From Sphingomonadales bacterium (GTDB lineage Bacteria > Pseudomonadota > Alphaproteobacteria > Sphingomonadales > Sphingomonadaceae): a stretch of DNA of 10,564 nucleotides. Position 1 is the first letter of the stretch; every line of letters starts with the position of its first letter. Shown here piece after piece: positions 1-7,662 of this stretch. The notes below the pieces were generated by a model that was not told the origin of the DNA, made no database searches, and was given only the letters and a program-made list of their open reading frames with translations. The position numbers and the translations under genes are program-made. The stretch covers positions 1-10,564 of the forward strand of contig JAGWVC010000120.1 of NCBI GenBank assembly GCA_018971065.1, written 5' to 3'.

Positions 1-202
1 TCAGCGCGTCCTGGCTCAGCACCGTCATCGAGATCGGCACGTCCTGCAGGCGCTGTTCGACGCGCTGCGCGGTGACGATGATGTCGGAGGCGACCTCGCC
101 GCCGCCCGCACCGTTTACCGCCTGCGCCAGCACCGGCGCGGCGTGCAGCAACGATGCCGCCGCCAGCCCGGCCAGCAGACGCGCCCTGGTTGTCCTGTTC
201 AT
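1..202 (-). CDS. TonB-dependent receptor, N-terminal fragment (3' part outside window)
   Basis: Outer-membrane TonB-dependent receptors import substrates such as siderophores, saccharides or other organic molecules, using energy passed on by TonB-ExbBD. Only the first 67 codons lie here. They show a signal peptide (start MNRTTRARLLAGLAAASLL, probable cleavage after PVLAQA, about residue 27). A TonB-box-like stretch, DIIVTAQR, follows at about residues 39-46. The start of a plug domain comes next, reading QDVPISMTVLS. The ATG at 202-200 is preceded by a good ribosome binding site, AGGGAGA at 217-211, with an 8-nt gap. The plug wording is typical of the large receptor families of sphingomonads. 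The substrate cannot be told without the barrel. The gene diverges from the DUF7064-like gene at 507. Confidence 0.9.
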   Translation of the reverse strand, partial: MNRTTRARLLAGLAAASLLHAAPVLAQAVNGAGGGEVASDIIVTAQRVEQRLQDVPISMTVLSQDAL

Positions 203-258
203 GTGCCTGGTCTCCCTGTGATTGTTCTGATTGTTTTTCAGGGGGATGGTCATGGCTT

Positions 259-286
259 CCGCCCGTTTCCTCTCCATCCCGGGCGG
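259..286. repeat. Perfect 7-bp inverted repeat upstream of the receptor
   Basis: The arms CCGCCCG (259-265) and CGGGCGG (280-286) are perfect complements around a 14-nt loop. The element lies 57-84 bases upstream of the receptor start codon, so it would fall in the receptor's leader or promoter. In GC-rich DNA a 7-bp GC-only stem can arise by chance. It may be a leader hairpin or an operator. Confidence 0.35.
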
Positions 287-382
287 CAAGGTTGTTCCTT
301 GGCCTGCCTGCCAGGACTGTGCCGCATCGCCCGGCCAATCCGGAAACGCTTTTGCATGTCTGTAGCGGCAAAGCCGCACCGG

Positions 383-410
383 CTTCCGGATTCTGGCCGA
401 ATCAAGGAAG
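383..410. repeat. Imperfect 28-nt palindrome carrying two GANTC sites
   Basis: The outer arms CTTCC (383-387) and GGAAG (406-410) enclose the inner arms GATTC (389-393) and GAATC (399-403) around a TGGCC centre. Only 1 nt on one side and 2 nt on the other are unpaired. Both inner arms are GANTC, the methylation site of CcrM in alphaproteobacteria. It lies between two divergent genes, so an operator or a methylation-sensitive switch is possible. Confidence 0.4.
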
Positions 411-506
411 TTCGGCTGCCGGGGAAAACTTCGGGGCCACAATCCCGGTTGCCAGGTCCGCCGTCCTGTTCCCATCTCCGCGGCACAACCAGCAGGAGAG
501 ATTGCC

Positions 507-1544
507 GTGGCCGAAAATCAGCCTGATCTGTCCGGAGGCCTCACCCCGGATCACGAACTGTTCTTCGCGGAAAGGCCCGCCGATCCCGAGATGCGCGAGA
601 GCACCTCGATCTGGCTGTTCGACGATGCCGGCCGCTTCGGCGCGCCGCGCCTCGGCATCGAGGCCGAGGCGTGGTCATGGGATGCCGATCGCAGCTACCA
701 GGCGAATTTCTCGCTGGGGCCGGACCGGCTCCACGTCGATGTCGGTCGCGGTGATGTGCCTTCGCCGATCGGACCGGATGGCCGCGCCACCCGCTTCGGT
801 GCCGGGCCGATGCGCTTCGAGCTGATCGAACCGTTCCGCCGCTGGCGCGTCCGCTTCGACGGCGACGTGGCCAGCGGCACCGCGCAGCAGAAGATCGACG
901 GCACTTACGACATGGCCCGCCGCGTGCCGCTGCGGCTCGATGTCGAACTGACGATGGCAACGCCGGGCTGGGTGCAGGACCACACCCCGGAAAAAGTCGC
1001 GCTGATGAGCCCCACCGACGCCGACGATGCCCGCTCGATGGGCATCGGCTGGCGGATCGAACACCTGTTCCGCGCGCGGGGCACGCTCACCGTCGATGGC
1101 GAGACGATCGACTTCACCGGCACCGGCCTGCGCATCAAGCGCCAGAGCGTGCGCCCGCTGGCCGGTTTTCGCGGCCATGTCTGGCAATCCGCGCTGTTCC
1201 CCGACGGCCGCGCCTTCGGCTACATCGCCTATCCGCCCGGCCCTGATGGGCGCACCTATAATGATGGCTACATCTACCGCGACGGCCGCTTCCATCCCGC
1301 CCGCGCCACCCGGATGCCCTGGCTGGAACGCTTCCTGCCCGAAGGCGACGACGTCTCGCTGGAACTGGAAAGCGATCTCGGCACGACCCGCATCGCCGGC
1401 GTCACCGCGTTCAGCAGCTTCGATTTCCACAACCCGGAACTGGCCGGTGGCCGCTTCAACCTGCAACAGACCGGCGCCCGCTACACCTGGGACGACCAGA
1501 CCGCTTACGGGATGCTGGAACGCTCATCGGTCAGCGATGGCTGA
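507..1544 (+). CDS. DUF7064/DUF7065-like protein (CrtC/AttH-like fold), function unknown
   Basis: The 345-residue protein has no signal peptide and no membrane segment, so it is probably cytosolic. It is rich in beta-strand-like, Trp- and Arg-rich stretches. The conserved-looking core is GFRGH at residues 220-224 followed by VWQSALFPDGRAFGYIAYP. It resembles the bacterial proteins listed as DUF7064/DUF7065, distant relatives of hydroxyneurosporene-synthase/AttH-type lipocalin-like folds. I recall this from memory and have not verified it. No enzymatic activity can be assigned. The start is GTG at 507, chosen because AGGAGAG (494-500) sits 6 nt upstream and the coding pattern begins there. It diverges from the receptor at 202 and is followed by a convergent tRNA gene. 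Coding is certain; the family assignment is moderate. Confidence 0.8.
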   Translation: MAENQPDLSGGLTPDHELFFAERPADPEMRESTSIWLFDDAGRFGAPRLGIEAEAWSWDADRSYQANFSLGPDRLHVDVGRGDVPSPIGPDGRATRFGAGPMRFELIEPFRRWRVRFDGDVASGTAQQKIDGTYDMARRVPLRLDVELTMATPGWVQDHTPEKVALMSPTDADDARSMGIGWRIEHLFRARGTLTVDGETIDFTGTGLRIKRQSVRPLAGFRGHVWQSALFPDGRAFGYIAYPPGPDGRTYNDGYIYRDGRFHPARATRMPWLERFLPEGDDVSLELESDLGTTRIAGVTAFSSFDFHNPELAGGRFNLQQTGARYTWDDQTAYGMLERSSVSDG

Positions 1545-1572
1545 CCGGACGGTGGTGCAGGTGAGGGAGGAA

Positions 1573-1648
1573 TGGTGCCGCTTACGTGACTCGAACACGT
1601 GACCCCATCATTACGAATGATGTGCTCTACCGACTGAGCTAAAGCGGC
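1573..1648 (-). tRNA. tRNA-Thr (anticodon CGU)
   Basis: The 76-nt gene folds as a complete cloverleaf. The acceptor stem is GCCGCTT/AAGCGGC. The D stem is GCTC/GAGC. The anticodon stem is CATCA/TGATG, with the loop TTCGTAA. The T arm is ACGTG-TTCGAGT-CACGT. The 3' CCA is encoded (positions 1575-1573). The anticodon CGT at 1615-1613 reads ACG threonine codons, which are frequent in GC-rich genomes. It is transcribed leftward and has its own promoter-like site just upstream. Confidence 0.97.
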
Positions 1649-1681
1649 ATACCGGTTCGCCCGCAAGGCGGGCAGGGGCGG

Positions 1682-1710
1682 CCCTTACATTGGGTCCGGC
1701 GCCAGCGCAA
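1682..1710 (-). promoter_or_regulatory. Probable promoter of tRNA-Thr
   Basis: On the minus strand TTGCGC (1710-1705) and TAAGGG (1687-1682) are 17 nt apart. This would start transcription near 1675, about 27 nt before the mature tRNA. The short leader holds a GCCCGC/GCGGGC hairpin (1659-1673). The 13-nt palindrome GGCAGATTCTGCC (1719-1731) lies just upstream of the -35. Confidence 0.5.
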
Positions 1711-1760
1711 TCGGGTTTGGCAGATTCTGCCGCCGATTTCACGCCGCCGCGCCCGGCCCG

Positions 1761-3035
1761 TCACTTCACCGCGCGCAGACCCGGTGCGCCCGTATCCGTG
1801 CCGGCGTCGGGACGGTTTGCGTGCTGCGCCATCCATTCTTCCACCACCGGCGCGATCCGGTTGCGCCATTTCGAGCCGTTGAAGATGCCGTAATGCCCCA
1901 CTTCGGGCGCCAGGAAATAGCGCTTCTGCGCCTCGGGCAGGTTATGCGCCAGCTTCAGCGACGCCTTGGTCTGGCCGATTCCCGAAATGTCGTCACGCTC
2001 GCCCTCGATCGCCAGCAGCGCGGTGTCGCGGATCGCGCCCAGGTCGATCGGCTTGCCACGGTGCACGAATTCGCCCTTGGGCAGTGAATGCTTCTGGAAC
2101 ACGTGCTCGATGGTCTGCAGGTAGAACTCGGCGGTCATGTCGCAGACGCTGCGGTATTCCTCGTAGAAGGCCTTGGCGGCATCGGCGCTTTCGCCGTCAC
2201 CGGCCACCAGGTGCTGGTACATCTGGTAGTGGCTCTGCAAGTGGGTTTGCAGGTTCATCGACATGAACCCGGCCAGTTGCAGGAAGCCGGGATAGACCTT
2301 CCGCCCCGCGCCCGGATAGTGCAGCGGCACCGTCGCGATGACATGATTTTCGAACCATGACAGCGGCTGGGTGGTGGCCACGTCGTTCACGCTGGTCGGC
2401 GCCTCGCGCGTGTCAACCGGGCCGCCCATCATCGTCAGGGTCAGCGGCCGGCACGGGTTCTGCTCCGCCCCCATCACCGCCGTCGCCGCATAAGCCGGCA
2501 CCGACGGCTGGCACACCGCCAGCATGTGCGCGCCGGGGCCGATATGCTCCAGGAACGCGATCAGGTAGTCGATGTAGTCGTCCAGGTCGAAGCGCCCGGC
2601 CTCCAGCGGCACCATCCGCGCATCGGCCCAGTCGGTGATGTAGACCACCGCGCGTTCCACCAGCCGGGCCACCGTGCCGCGCAGCAGCGTGGCATAGTGG
2701 CCGCTCATCGGCGCCACGATCAGCATCCGGGGCGCATCGGCGGGCAACCCTTCGTGGCTGAAGCGCAGCAGGTTGCCATAGGGCTTGTGCAGCACCAGCG
2801 CCTCGGTCACCGGCATCGCCTTGCCGTCCACCGTCACCGCCTCGATATCGAACGCCGGCTTGCCGCGCGATTGCGCCGCGTGGCTGAACACTTCCATCGC
2901 CGAGGACACCACCGGGCCAAGGCCGGTATAGCTGAGCGGGTTCAGCGGATTGGTCGCCCATTCCGAAACCATCGACGCCATCGCGCTGGCGCCCGAAAGC
3001 CACGAACGCTGCATTTCATAGGCATTGTACAGCAA
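1761..3035 (-). CDS. phaZ: Intracellular polyhydroxyalkanoate (PHB) depolymerase
   Basis: This enzyme hydrolyses stored PHB granules inside the cell to release 3-hydroxybutyrate units when carbon is short. It is an alpha/beta hydrolase of the PhaZ1 type (PHB_depo_C family), with cysteine in place of serine as nucleophile. Visible catalytic residues are Cys175 in AVCQPSVP, Asp348 in EGERDDISG and His381 in VGHYGIFNG. They parallel the Cys183/Asp355/His388 triad recalled for Ralstonia PhaZ1, shifted by 7-8 throughout. The open frame extends to an ATG at 3158. I prefer TTG at 3035 because GGAAGGAA (3050-3043) sits 7 nt upstream, the protein then begins LLYNAYEMQRS like its relatives, and its 424 aa fit the family. 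The extra 41 residues look like random Arg-rich translation. There is no signal peptide. No granule synthesis gene is nearby. Confidence 0.93.
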   Translation of the reverse strand: MLYNAYEMQRSWLSGASAMASMVSEWATNPLNPLSYTGLGPVVSSAMEVFSHAAQSRGKPAFDIEAVTVDGKAMPVTEALVLHKPYGNLLRFSHEGLPADAPRMLIVAPMSGHYATLLRGTVARLVERAVVYITDWADARMVPLEAGRFDLDDYIDYLIAFLEHIGPGAHMLAVCQPSVPAYAATAVMGAEQNPCRPLTLTMMGGPVDTREAPTSVNDVATTQPLSWFENHVIATVPLHYPGAGRKVYPGFLQLAGFMSMNLQTHLQSHYQMYQHLVAGDGESADAAKAFYEEYRSVCDMTAEFYLQTIEHVFQKHSLPKGEFVHRGKPIDLGAIRDTALLAIEGERDDISGIGQTKASLKLAHNLPEAQKRYFLAPEVGHYGIFNGSKWRNRIAPVVEEWMAQHANRPDAGTDTGAPGLRAVK

Positions 3036-3093
3036 GCCACGATTCCTTCCGCGCGACGCCGCCCGGCCGTCGTATGGCGCGACCGATGCGGGC

Positions 3094-3120
3094 GAATCCG
3101 GCGAAAGGATGCGCCGATTC
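3094..3120 (-). repeat. Hairpin in the phaZ leader, flanked by GANTC sites
   Basis: On the minus strand GAATCGGCG (3120-3112) pairs with CGCCGGATTC (3103-3094), leaving one bulged base and an 8-nt loop, CATCCTTT. Each end is a GANTC site. If phaZ starts at TTG 3035, this lies in the untranslated leader about 44 nt before the ribosome binding site. The loop's TCCTT is complementary to AAGGA of that site. Confidence 0.4.
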
Positions 3121-3160
3121 GTGCGATTGTGCAATGCGTCATCGTTCATCGCCCGCATTT

Positions 3161-3166
3161 GTTATA
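3161..3166 (-). promoter_or_regulatory. Candidate -10 element for phaZ
   Basis: TATAAC on the minus strand (3166-3161) is a good -10 hexamer, but no clear -35 stands 16-18 nt upstream. Transcription would start near 3154. That is after the ATG at 3158, so the longest open frame could not be the translated one. Confidence 0.35.
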
Positions 3167-3188
3167 GGTGCGCCCCGGCGCTTCGCCC

Positions 3189-3217
3189 TTGCAGCATGTT
3201 TTGCGCTCAAATTGTAT
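3189..3217 (+). promoter_or_regulatory. Weak candidate promoter for the ABC exporter
   Basis: TTGCAG (3189-3194) and TTGTAT (3212-3217) are 17 nt apart. The predicted start of transcription near 3224 excludes starts at 3168 or 3222 for the exporter and fits ATG 3282. The -10 match is poor. Confidence 0.25.
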
Positions 3218-3281
3218 CAGAATGGAAGAACCGGCCGCCAAGCATTTCCACTCGCAGCAGAATCGACTAGAGCGCGGCGCG

Positions 3282-5123
<1,842 letters not shown>

Positions 5124-5162
5124 TAACCCCCACACACCGCGACCCCAAGGAACCCCGCCGCC

Positions 5163-5978
5163 ATGTCCACTGCCGTTACCGCCGCGCTGCTGGGCGTGCT
5201 CGAAGGCCTGACCGAATTCATTCCCGTCTCGTCCACCGGGCATCTGGTCCTGGCGGAACGCTTTCTCGGCTACGATCCGAAACCCTGGGAAGTGTTCACC
5301 ATCGTCATCCAGCTTCCCGCCATCCTCGCGGTCGTCGTCGCCTACTGGCGGACGATCTGGGCGGTGATCCAGGGCTGCCTGAAGGGTGACAACACCGCCA
5401 TCCGCTTCGTCATCAACGTCGTGCTGGGTTTCATTCCCGCCGCCATCCTCGGCGTGCTGCTGAAGAAGAAGATCGACGCGCTGCTGGAAACCCCGATCGT
5501 GATCGCCTGGGCGCTGCTGCTGGGCGGCATCGCCATCCTCGTCGTCGAGCGGCTGGCCAAGGCTGGCAAGGCGCGCGGCATCGGTGAACTGACCGCCCCG
5601 CAATCGCTGGGCGTGGGCCTGATGCAGTGCCTGGCGATGATCCCCGGCGTCTCGCGCTCGGGCGCCACGATCATGGGCGCGCTGTCGATGGGCATCGAAC
5701 GCCGCACCGCCGCCGAATACAGCTTCTTCCTGGCGATCCCGACGATGTTCGGCGCCACCGCCAAGCAGTTGTGGGACCACCGGCAGGAACTGGCCGCCGG
5801 CACCACGCAGATCGGTGCCACCGAAATCGGCATCGGCTCGCTGGTCTCGTTCGTCGTCGCGCTCGCGGTCATCAAGCCGTTCGTCAACTACGTCGGCCGC
5901 TCCGGTTTCGGCCCTTTCGCGGTCTATCGCATCATCGCCGGGGTGGTCGCCATCTCGTTCCTGATGCACGGCGGCTGA
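5163..5978 (+). CDS. uppP: Undecaprenyl-diphosphatase (UppP/BacA family)
   Basis: This integral inner-membrane enzyme dephosphorylates undecaprenyl diphosphate, so the lipid carrier can be reused for peptidoglycan and polysaccharide synthesis. Overproduction in relatives gives bacitracin tolerance. The 271-residue length is normal. Both family motifs are present: the glutamate motif EGLTEFIPVSSTGHL (Glu14, Glu18, Ser23-Ser24, His27) and PGVSRSGAT at 161-169 with Arg165. Several hydrophobic segments cover most of the chain. The start ATG is preceded by AAGGAA (5147-5152), 10 nt away. It lies 39 nt after the ABC exporter with no terminator between, which suggests one operon devoted to envelope lipid traffic. 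Confidence 0.97.
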   Translation: MSTAVTAALLGVLEGLTEFIPVSSTGHLVLAERFLGYDPKPWEVFTIVIQLPAILAVVVAYWRTIWAVIQGCLKGDNTAIRFVINVVLGFIPAAILGVLLKKKIDALLETPIVIAWALLLGGIAILVVERLAKAGKARGIGELTAPQSLGVGLMQCLAMIPGVSRSGATIMGALSMGIERRTAAEYSFFLAIPTMFGATAKQLWDHRQELAAGTTQIGATEIGIGSLVSFVVALAVIKPFVNYVGRSGFGPFAVYRIIAGVVAISFLMHGG

Positions 5979-5996
5979 CCGCGGCGCATTTTGCGC

Positions 5997-6021
5997 GGAA
6001 CCCCGCGGCCCTTCGTCCGTT
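5997..6021 (+). promoter_or_regulatory. EcfG-type (general stress response) promoter
   Basis: GGAAC (5997-6001), a 16-nt spacer and CGTT (6018-6021) match exactly the published alphaproteobacterial EcfG consensus GGAAC-N16/17-CGTT. The site lies between uppP and the small membrane protein gene, with transcription expected near 6028, about 30 nt before ATG 6058. It is the only full match I found in the non-coding parts of the window. The downstream product belongs to a stress-associated family, which supports the call. Confidence 0.65.
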
Positions 6022-6057
6022 CGCAAGGACAACGGGCAACACACGGGTAACGCGGCC

Positions 6058-6330
6058 ATGAGCCTTCTGATCATTCTTCTCGTCGGTGCCAATGTCGGCT
6101 GGCTGGCCAGCATCCTGCTGCTGGTCGATCGCACTCGCGACGTGCTGGCCAATGTCGCGCTGGGCGTCGTCGGCGCGTTCGTCTGCGGGGTGCTGGCCAG
6201 CAGCGTCTCGCTGCTCGAAGGGATCACCCCGCAAACCCTGCTGGCCTCGGCGCTGGGTGCGGCGGCGCTGCTGGCGCTGGTCAAGTTCGCTGTGGCGCGC
6301 GCACCCGAACTGCCCGGCCACCGGCGCTGA
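6058..6330 (+). CDS. Small membrane protein, YeaQ/GlsB (transglycosylase-associated)-like
   Basis: The 90-residue protein has three hydrophobic segments (about residues 2-23, 30-53 and 60-80) and a short basic tail, so it is an inner-membrane protein. The glycine pattern VGANVGWLAS followed by NVALGVVGAF resembles the YeaQ/YmgE/GlsB family. Those proteins have about 80-90 residues and are often induced by stress; their biochemical role is unsettled. The match is by pattern only and is not strong in the second half. The ribosome binding site is poor: AAGGA at 6024-6028 is too far away, and only GGGTAA stands closer. An EcfG-type promoter precedes it, which fits a stress role. It lies 79 nt after uppP. 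Confidence 0.72.
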   Translation: MSLLIILLVGANVGWLASILLLVDRTRDVLANVALGVVGAFVCGVLASSVSLLEGITPQTLLASALGAAALLALVKFAVARAPELPGHRR

Positions 6331-6355
6331 TCCGGCCGGCAGGTTCCATCCGCGC

Positions 6356-6384
6356 TTGACTTCGCAGGCCGATTCGCGCAAGGG
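6356..6384 (+). promoter_or_regulatory. Probable promoter of rpmG-lolA
   Basis: TTGACT (6356-6361) is nearly consensus. At a spacing of 17 nt stands CAAGGG (6379-6384), one base from the TAAGGG of the tRNA-Thr promoter in this window. A GATTC (GANTC) site lies in the spacer at 6371-6375. Transcription would begin near 6391, leaving a leader of about 110 nt. Confidence 0.45.
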
Positions 6385-6396
6385 GCGCGGGCTTCT

Positions 6397-6420
6397 GGGC
6401 GGCGCACCATCGCGCCGCTC
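6397..6420 (+). repeat. Leader hairpin upstream of rpmG
   Basis: GCGGCGC (6399-6405) and GCGCCGC (6412-6418) pair perfectly around a 6-nt loop. One G-U and one G-C pair extend the stem to 9 bp. An interrupted T-rich stretch (6421-6434) follows. It could stop readthrough from the upstream gene or form the first structure of the rpmG leader; the T tract is too broken for a clear terminator. Confidence 0.4.
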
Positions 6421-6503
6421 TAGTTGTTTACGGGGCTTCGCAATCTGCTTTACCGGCGGTGCGCAGGGCTTCGCGACACGAAACGAATTTCAGGAAAAGA
6501 GCT

Positions 6504-6671
6504 ATGGCCAAGCCCGCAACCGTCAAGATCCGGCTGGTTTCCACCGCCGACACCGGTTTCTTCTATGTCACCAAGAAGAACCCGCGCAACACCACCGAAA
6601 AGATGGTGTTCAACAAGTACGATCCCGTCGTGCGCAAGCATGTCGAGTTCAAGGAAGCCAAGATCAAGTAA
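6504..6671 (+). CDS. rpmG: 50S ribosomal protein L33
   Basis: L33 is a small protein of the large ribosomal subunit near the E site. The 55 residues read as a full-length alphaproteobacterial L33. It begins [18 protein letters not shown] and has the conserved [12 protein letters not shown] and [14 protein letters not shown] segments. It lacks the two CxxC zinc pairs, so it is the zinc-independent form. AGGA at 6492-6495 lies 8 nt before the ATG. lolA follows after 40 nt with no terminator, so the two are probably co-transcribed. Confidence 0.97.
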   Translation: MAKPATVKIRLVSTADTGFFYVTKKNPRNTTEKMVFNKYDPVVRKHVEFKEAKIK

Positions 6672-6711
6672 TTCAGCGGCGGTTCAACGCGGCTCCGATA
6701 GAGGCACGCGC

Positions 6712-7380
6712 ATGAACCGCACCGCTCGAATGCTTGCACGAATCGGGCTGCCCGCCATCGGCGCGGCGGCCTTTTTCGTTTCCGCCCCCACTCCGCTGCG
6801 CGCCGCGCCCGAATCACCGCCCGCGGCCCAGCCGGCCGATCTCACCGCCGCGGTCGGCGCCTTGCGCGCCATCAGCACGCTGCGCGCCGATTTCATCCAG
6901 ACCAACCGCAACGGCCAGCGCATCGCCGGCGTGCTGACCATGAAGCGCCCCGGCCGCATCCGCTTCCAGTACGAAAAGGGCGTGCCATTGCTGATCGTCG
7001 GCGACGGCAAGGCGCTGACTTTCGTGGACAGCAGCATCCGGCCGCCGCAGATCCAGCGCTGGCCCATCTCGAACAGCCCGCTCGGCGCCCTGCTCGATCC
7101 CAACCGCGACGTGTTCCGGTATGGCCACCTCCAGCCGGTGTTCGACCGCAACATCGTCTCGGTCGAGGTGCGCGACCCGAAGCATCCCGAATATGGCGTG
7201 ATCACCCTGGTCTTCGCCCGCAAGCCCGGCGCGCCCGGCGGCATGGAGCTTAGCGCCTGGGTCGCGCTCGATTCGCAGAACCAGCGCACCACCGTCCGCC
7301 TCACCGGCCAGCAATACGGCATGGACCTGCCCGACTCGCAGTTCCGCGTGCTTGATACCTCGATCCGCCCGCACAAGTAG
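6712..7380 (+). CDS. lolA: Outer-membrane lipoprotein carrier protein LolA
   Basis: LolA is the periplasmic chaperone that accepts lipoproteins from the LolCDE exporter and carries them across the periplasm to the outer membrane. The 222-residue protein starts with a signal peptide (basic MNRTARMLAR, hydrophobic core, probable cleavage near APTPLRA, about residue 31). The mature part has the usual half-barrel wording: STLRADFIQTN, GVLTMKRPGRIRFQYE, LLIVGDGKALTFVD, then SPLGALLD. The conserved N-terminal Arg of LRADF is present. Length is normal. ATG 6712 is chosen because GAGG at 6701-6704 stands 7 nt upstream and a signal peptide begins there. It follows rpmG closely. Confidence 0.93.
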   Translation: MNRTARMLARIGLPAIGAAAFFVSAPTPLRAAPESPPAAQPADLTAAVGALRAISTLRADFIQTNRNGQRIAGVLTMKRPGRIRFQYEKGVPLLIVGDGKALTFVDSSIRPPQIQRWPISNSPLGALLDPNRDVFRYGHLQPVFDRNIVSVEVRDPKHPEYGVITLVFARKPGAPGGMELSAWVALDSQNQRTTVRLTGQQYGMDLPDSQFRVLDTSIRPHK

Positions 7381-7578
7381 GGCATTTGACGCGCCATCGG
7401 CTCGCTTCGCCGAACAATGTGCGCCGCCGGCGACAAACCGTTACAACCCGTTCAGCCAGCAGCAAGCCAACCGCGCCTAGAACGGTGTCAGCAAGTCGAA
7501 CCGAGGCCGGGTTTCCCCCCTGTTGCCCTGTCCTCCAGAGTGGACGGCTTGCTACCTAGCGTGACGAACGCAAACGGA
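7381..7578 (+). other. Untranslated stretch after lolA: long 3' UTR or small RNA gene
   Basis: No credible gene lies between the lolA stop and the terminator at 7579. TTGACG (7386-7391) resembles a -35, but the sequence 17 nt later (GCCGAA) is a poor -10. Two CCGTT copies stand 10 nt apart (7438-7442, 7448-7452), and short stems such as GCGT/ACGC can be drawn. I did not recognise 6S, tmRNA, SRP or RNase P signatures. It may be the long tail of the lolA messenger or an independent small RNA. Confidence 0.35.
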
Positions 7579-7616
7579 AGCCCCAAGGTCAATGCCCCCG
7601 ACCTTGGGGCTTTTTT
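7579..7616 (+). terminator. Strong rho-independent terminator
   Basis: The 12-bp arms AGCCCCAAGGTC (7579-7590) and GACCTTGGGGCT (7600-7611) are perfect complements around a 9-nt loop. They run directly into six T residues (7611-7616). The opposite strand has no T tract, so it works for rightward transcription only. It ends the rpmG-lolA unit or a small RNA. Confidence 0.92.
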
Positions 7617-7662
7617 GTGCGCCCCATTTGCGAATCCCGCCCCGCGTGCCTAAGGCCGTCGC

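Larger units (their letters stand above)
203..506. other. Divergent intergenic control region
   Basis: This 304-base gap separates the receptor (leftward) from the 507 gene (rightward). I see no coding sequence I believe: the open frames crossing it have no ribosome binding site and no family signature. It holds the ribosome binding sites of both genes (217-211 on minus, 494-500 on plus). It also holds two inverted repeats, at 259-286 and 383-410. I could not find a convincing -35/-10 pair in either direction. Confidence 0.6.

Noticed and set aside
154..825. Overlapping plus-strand frames from about 143 to 825
   Set aside because: They run through the divergent gap into the 507 gene in other frames, lack ribosome binding sites and look like random Arg/Pro/Ser-rich translation.
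675..1466. A 263-codon minus-strand frame opposite the DUF7064-like gene
   Set aside because: No ribosome binding site or family signature, and the plus-strand gene has a good start and protein-like composition.
3126..3135. ATTGTGCAAT as a PhaR-type operator for phaZ
   Set aside because: The dyad arms are only 4 nt each, and I cannot match it firmly to a PhaR site from memory.
3168..3281. Longer starts for the ABC exporter at ATG 3168 or ATG 3222
   Set aside because: The added residues look untranslated, neither start has a good ribosome binding site, and the weak promoter at 3189-3217 would lie inside the longer version.
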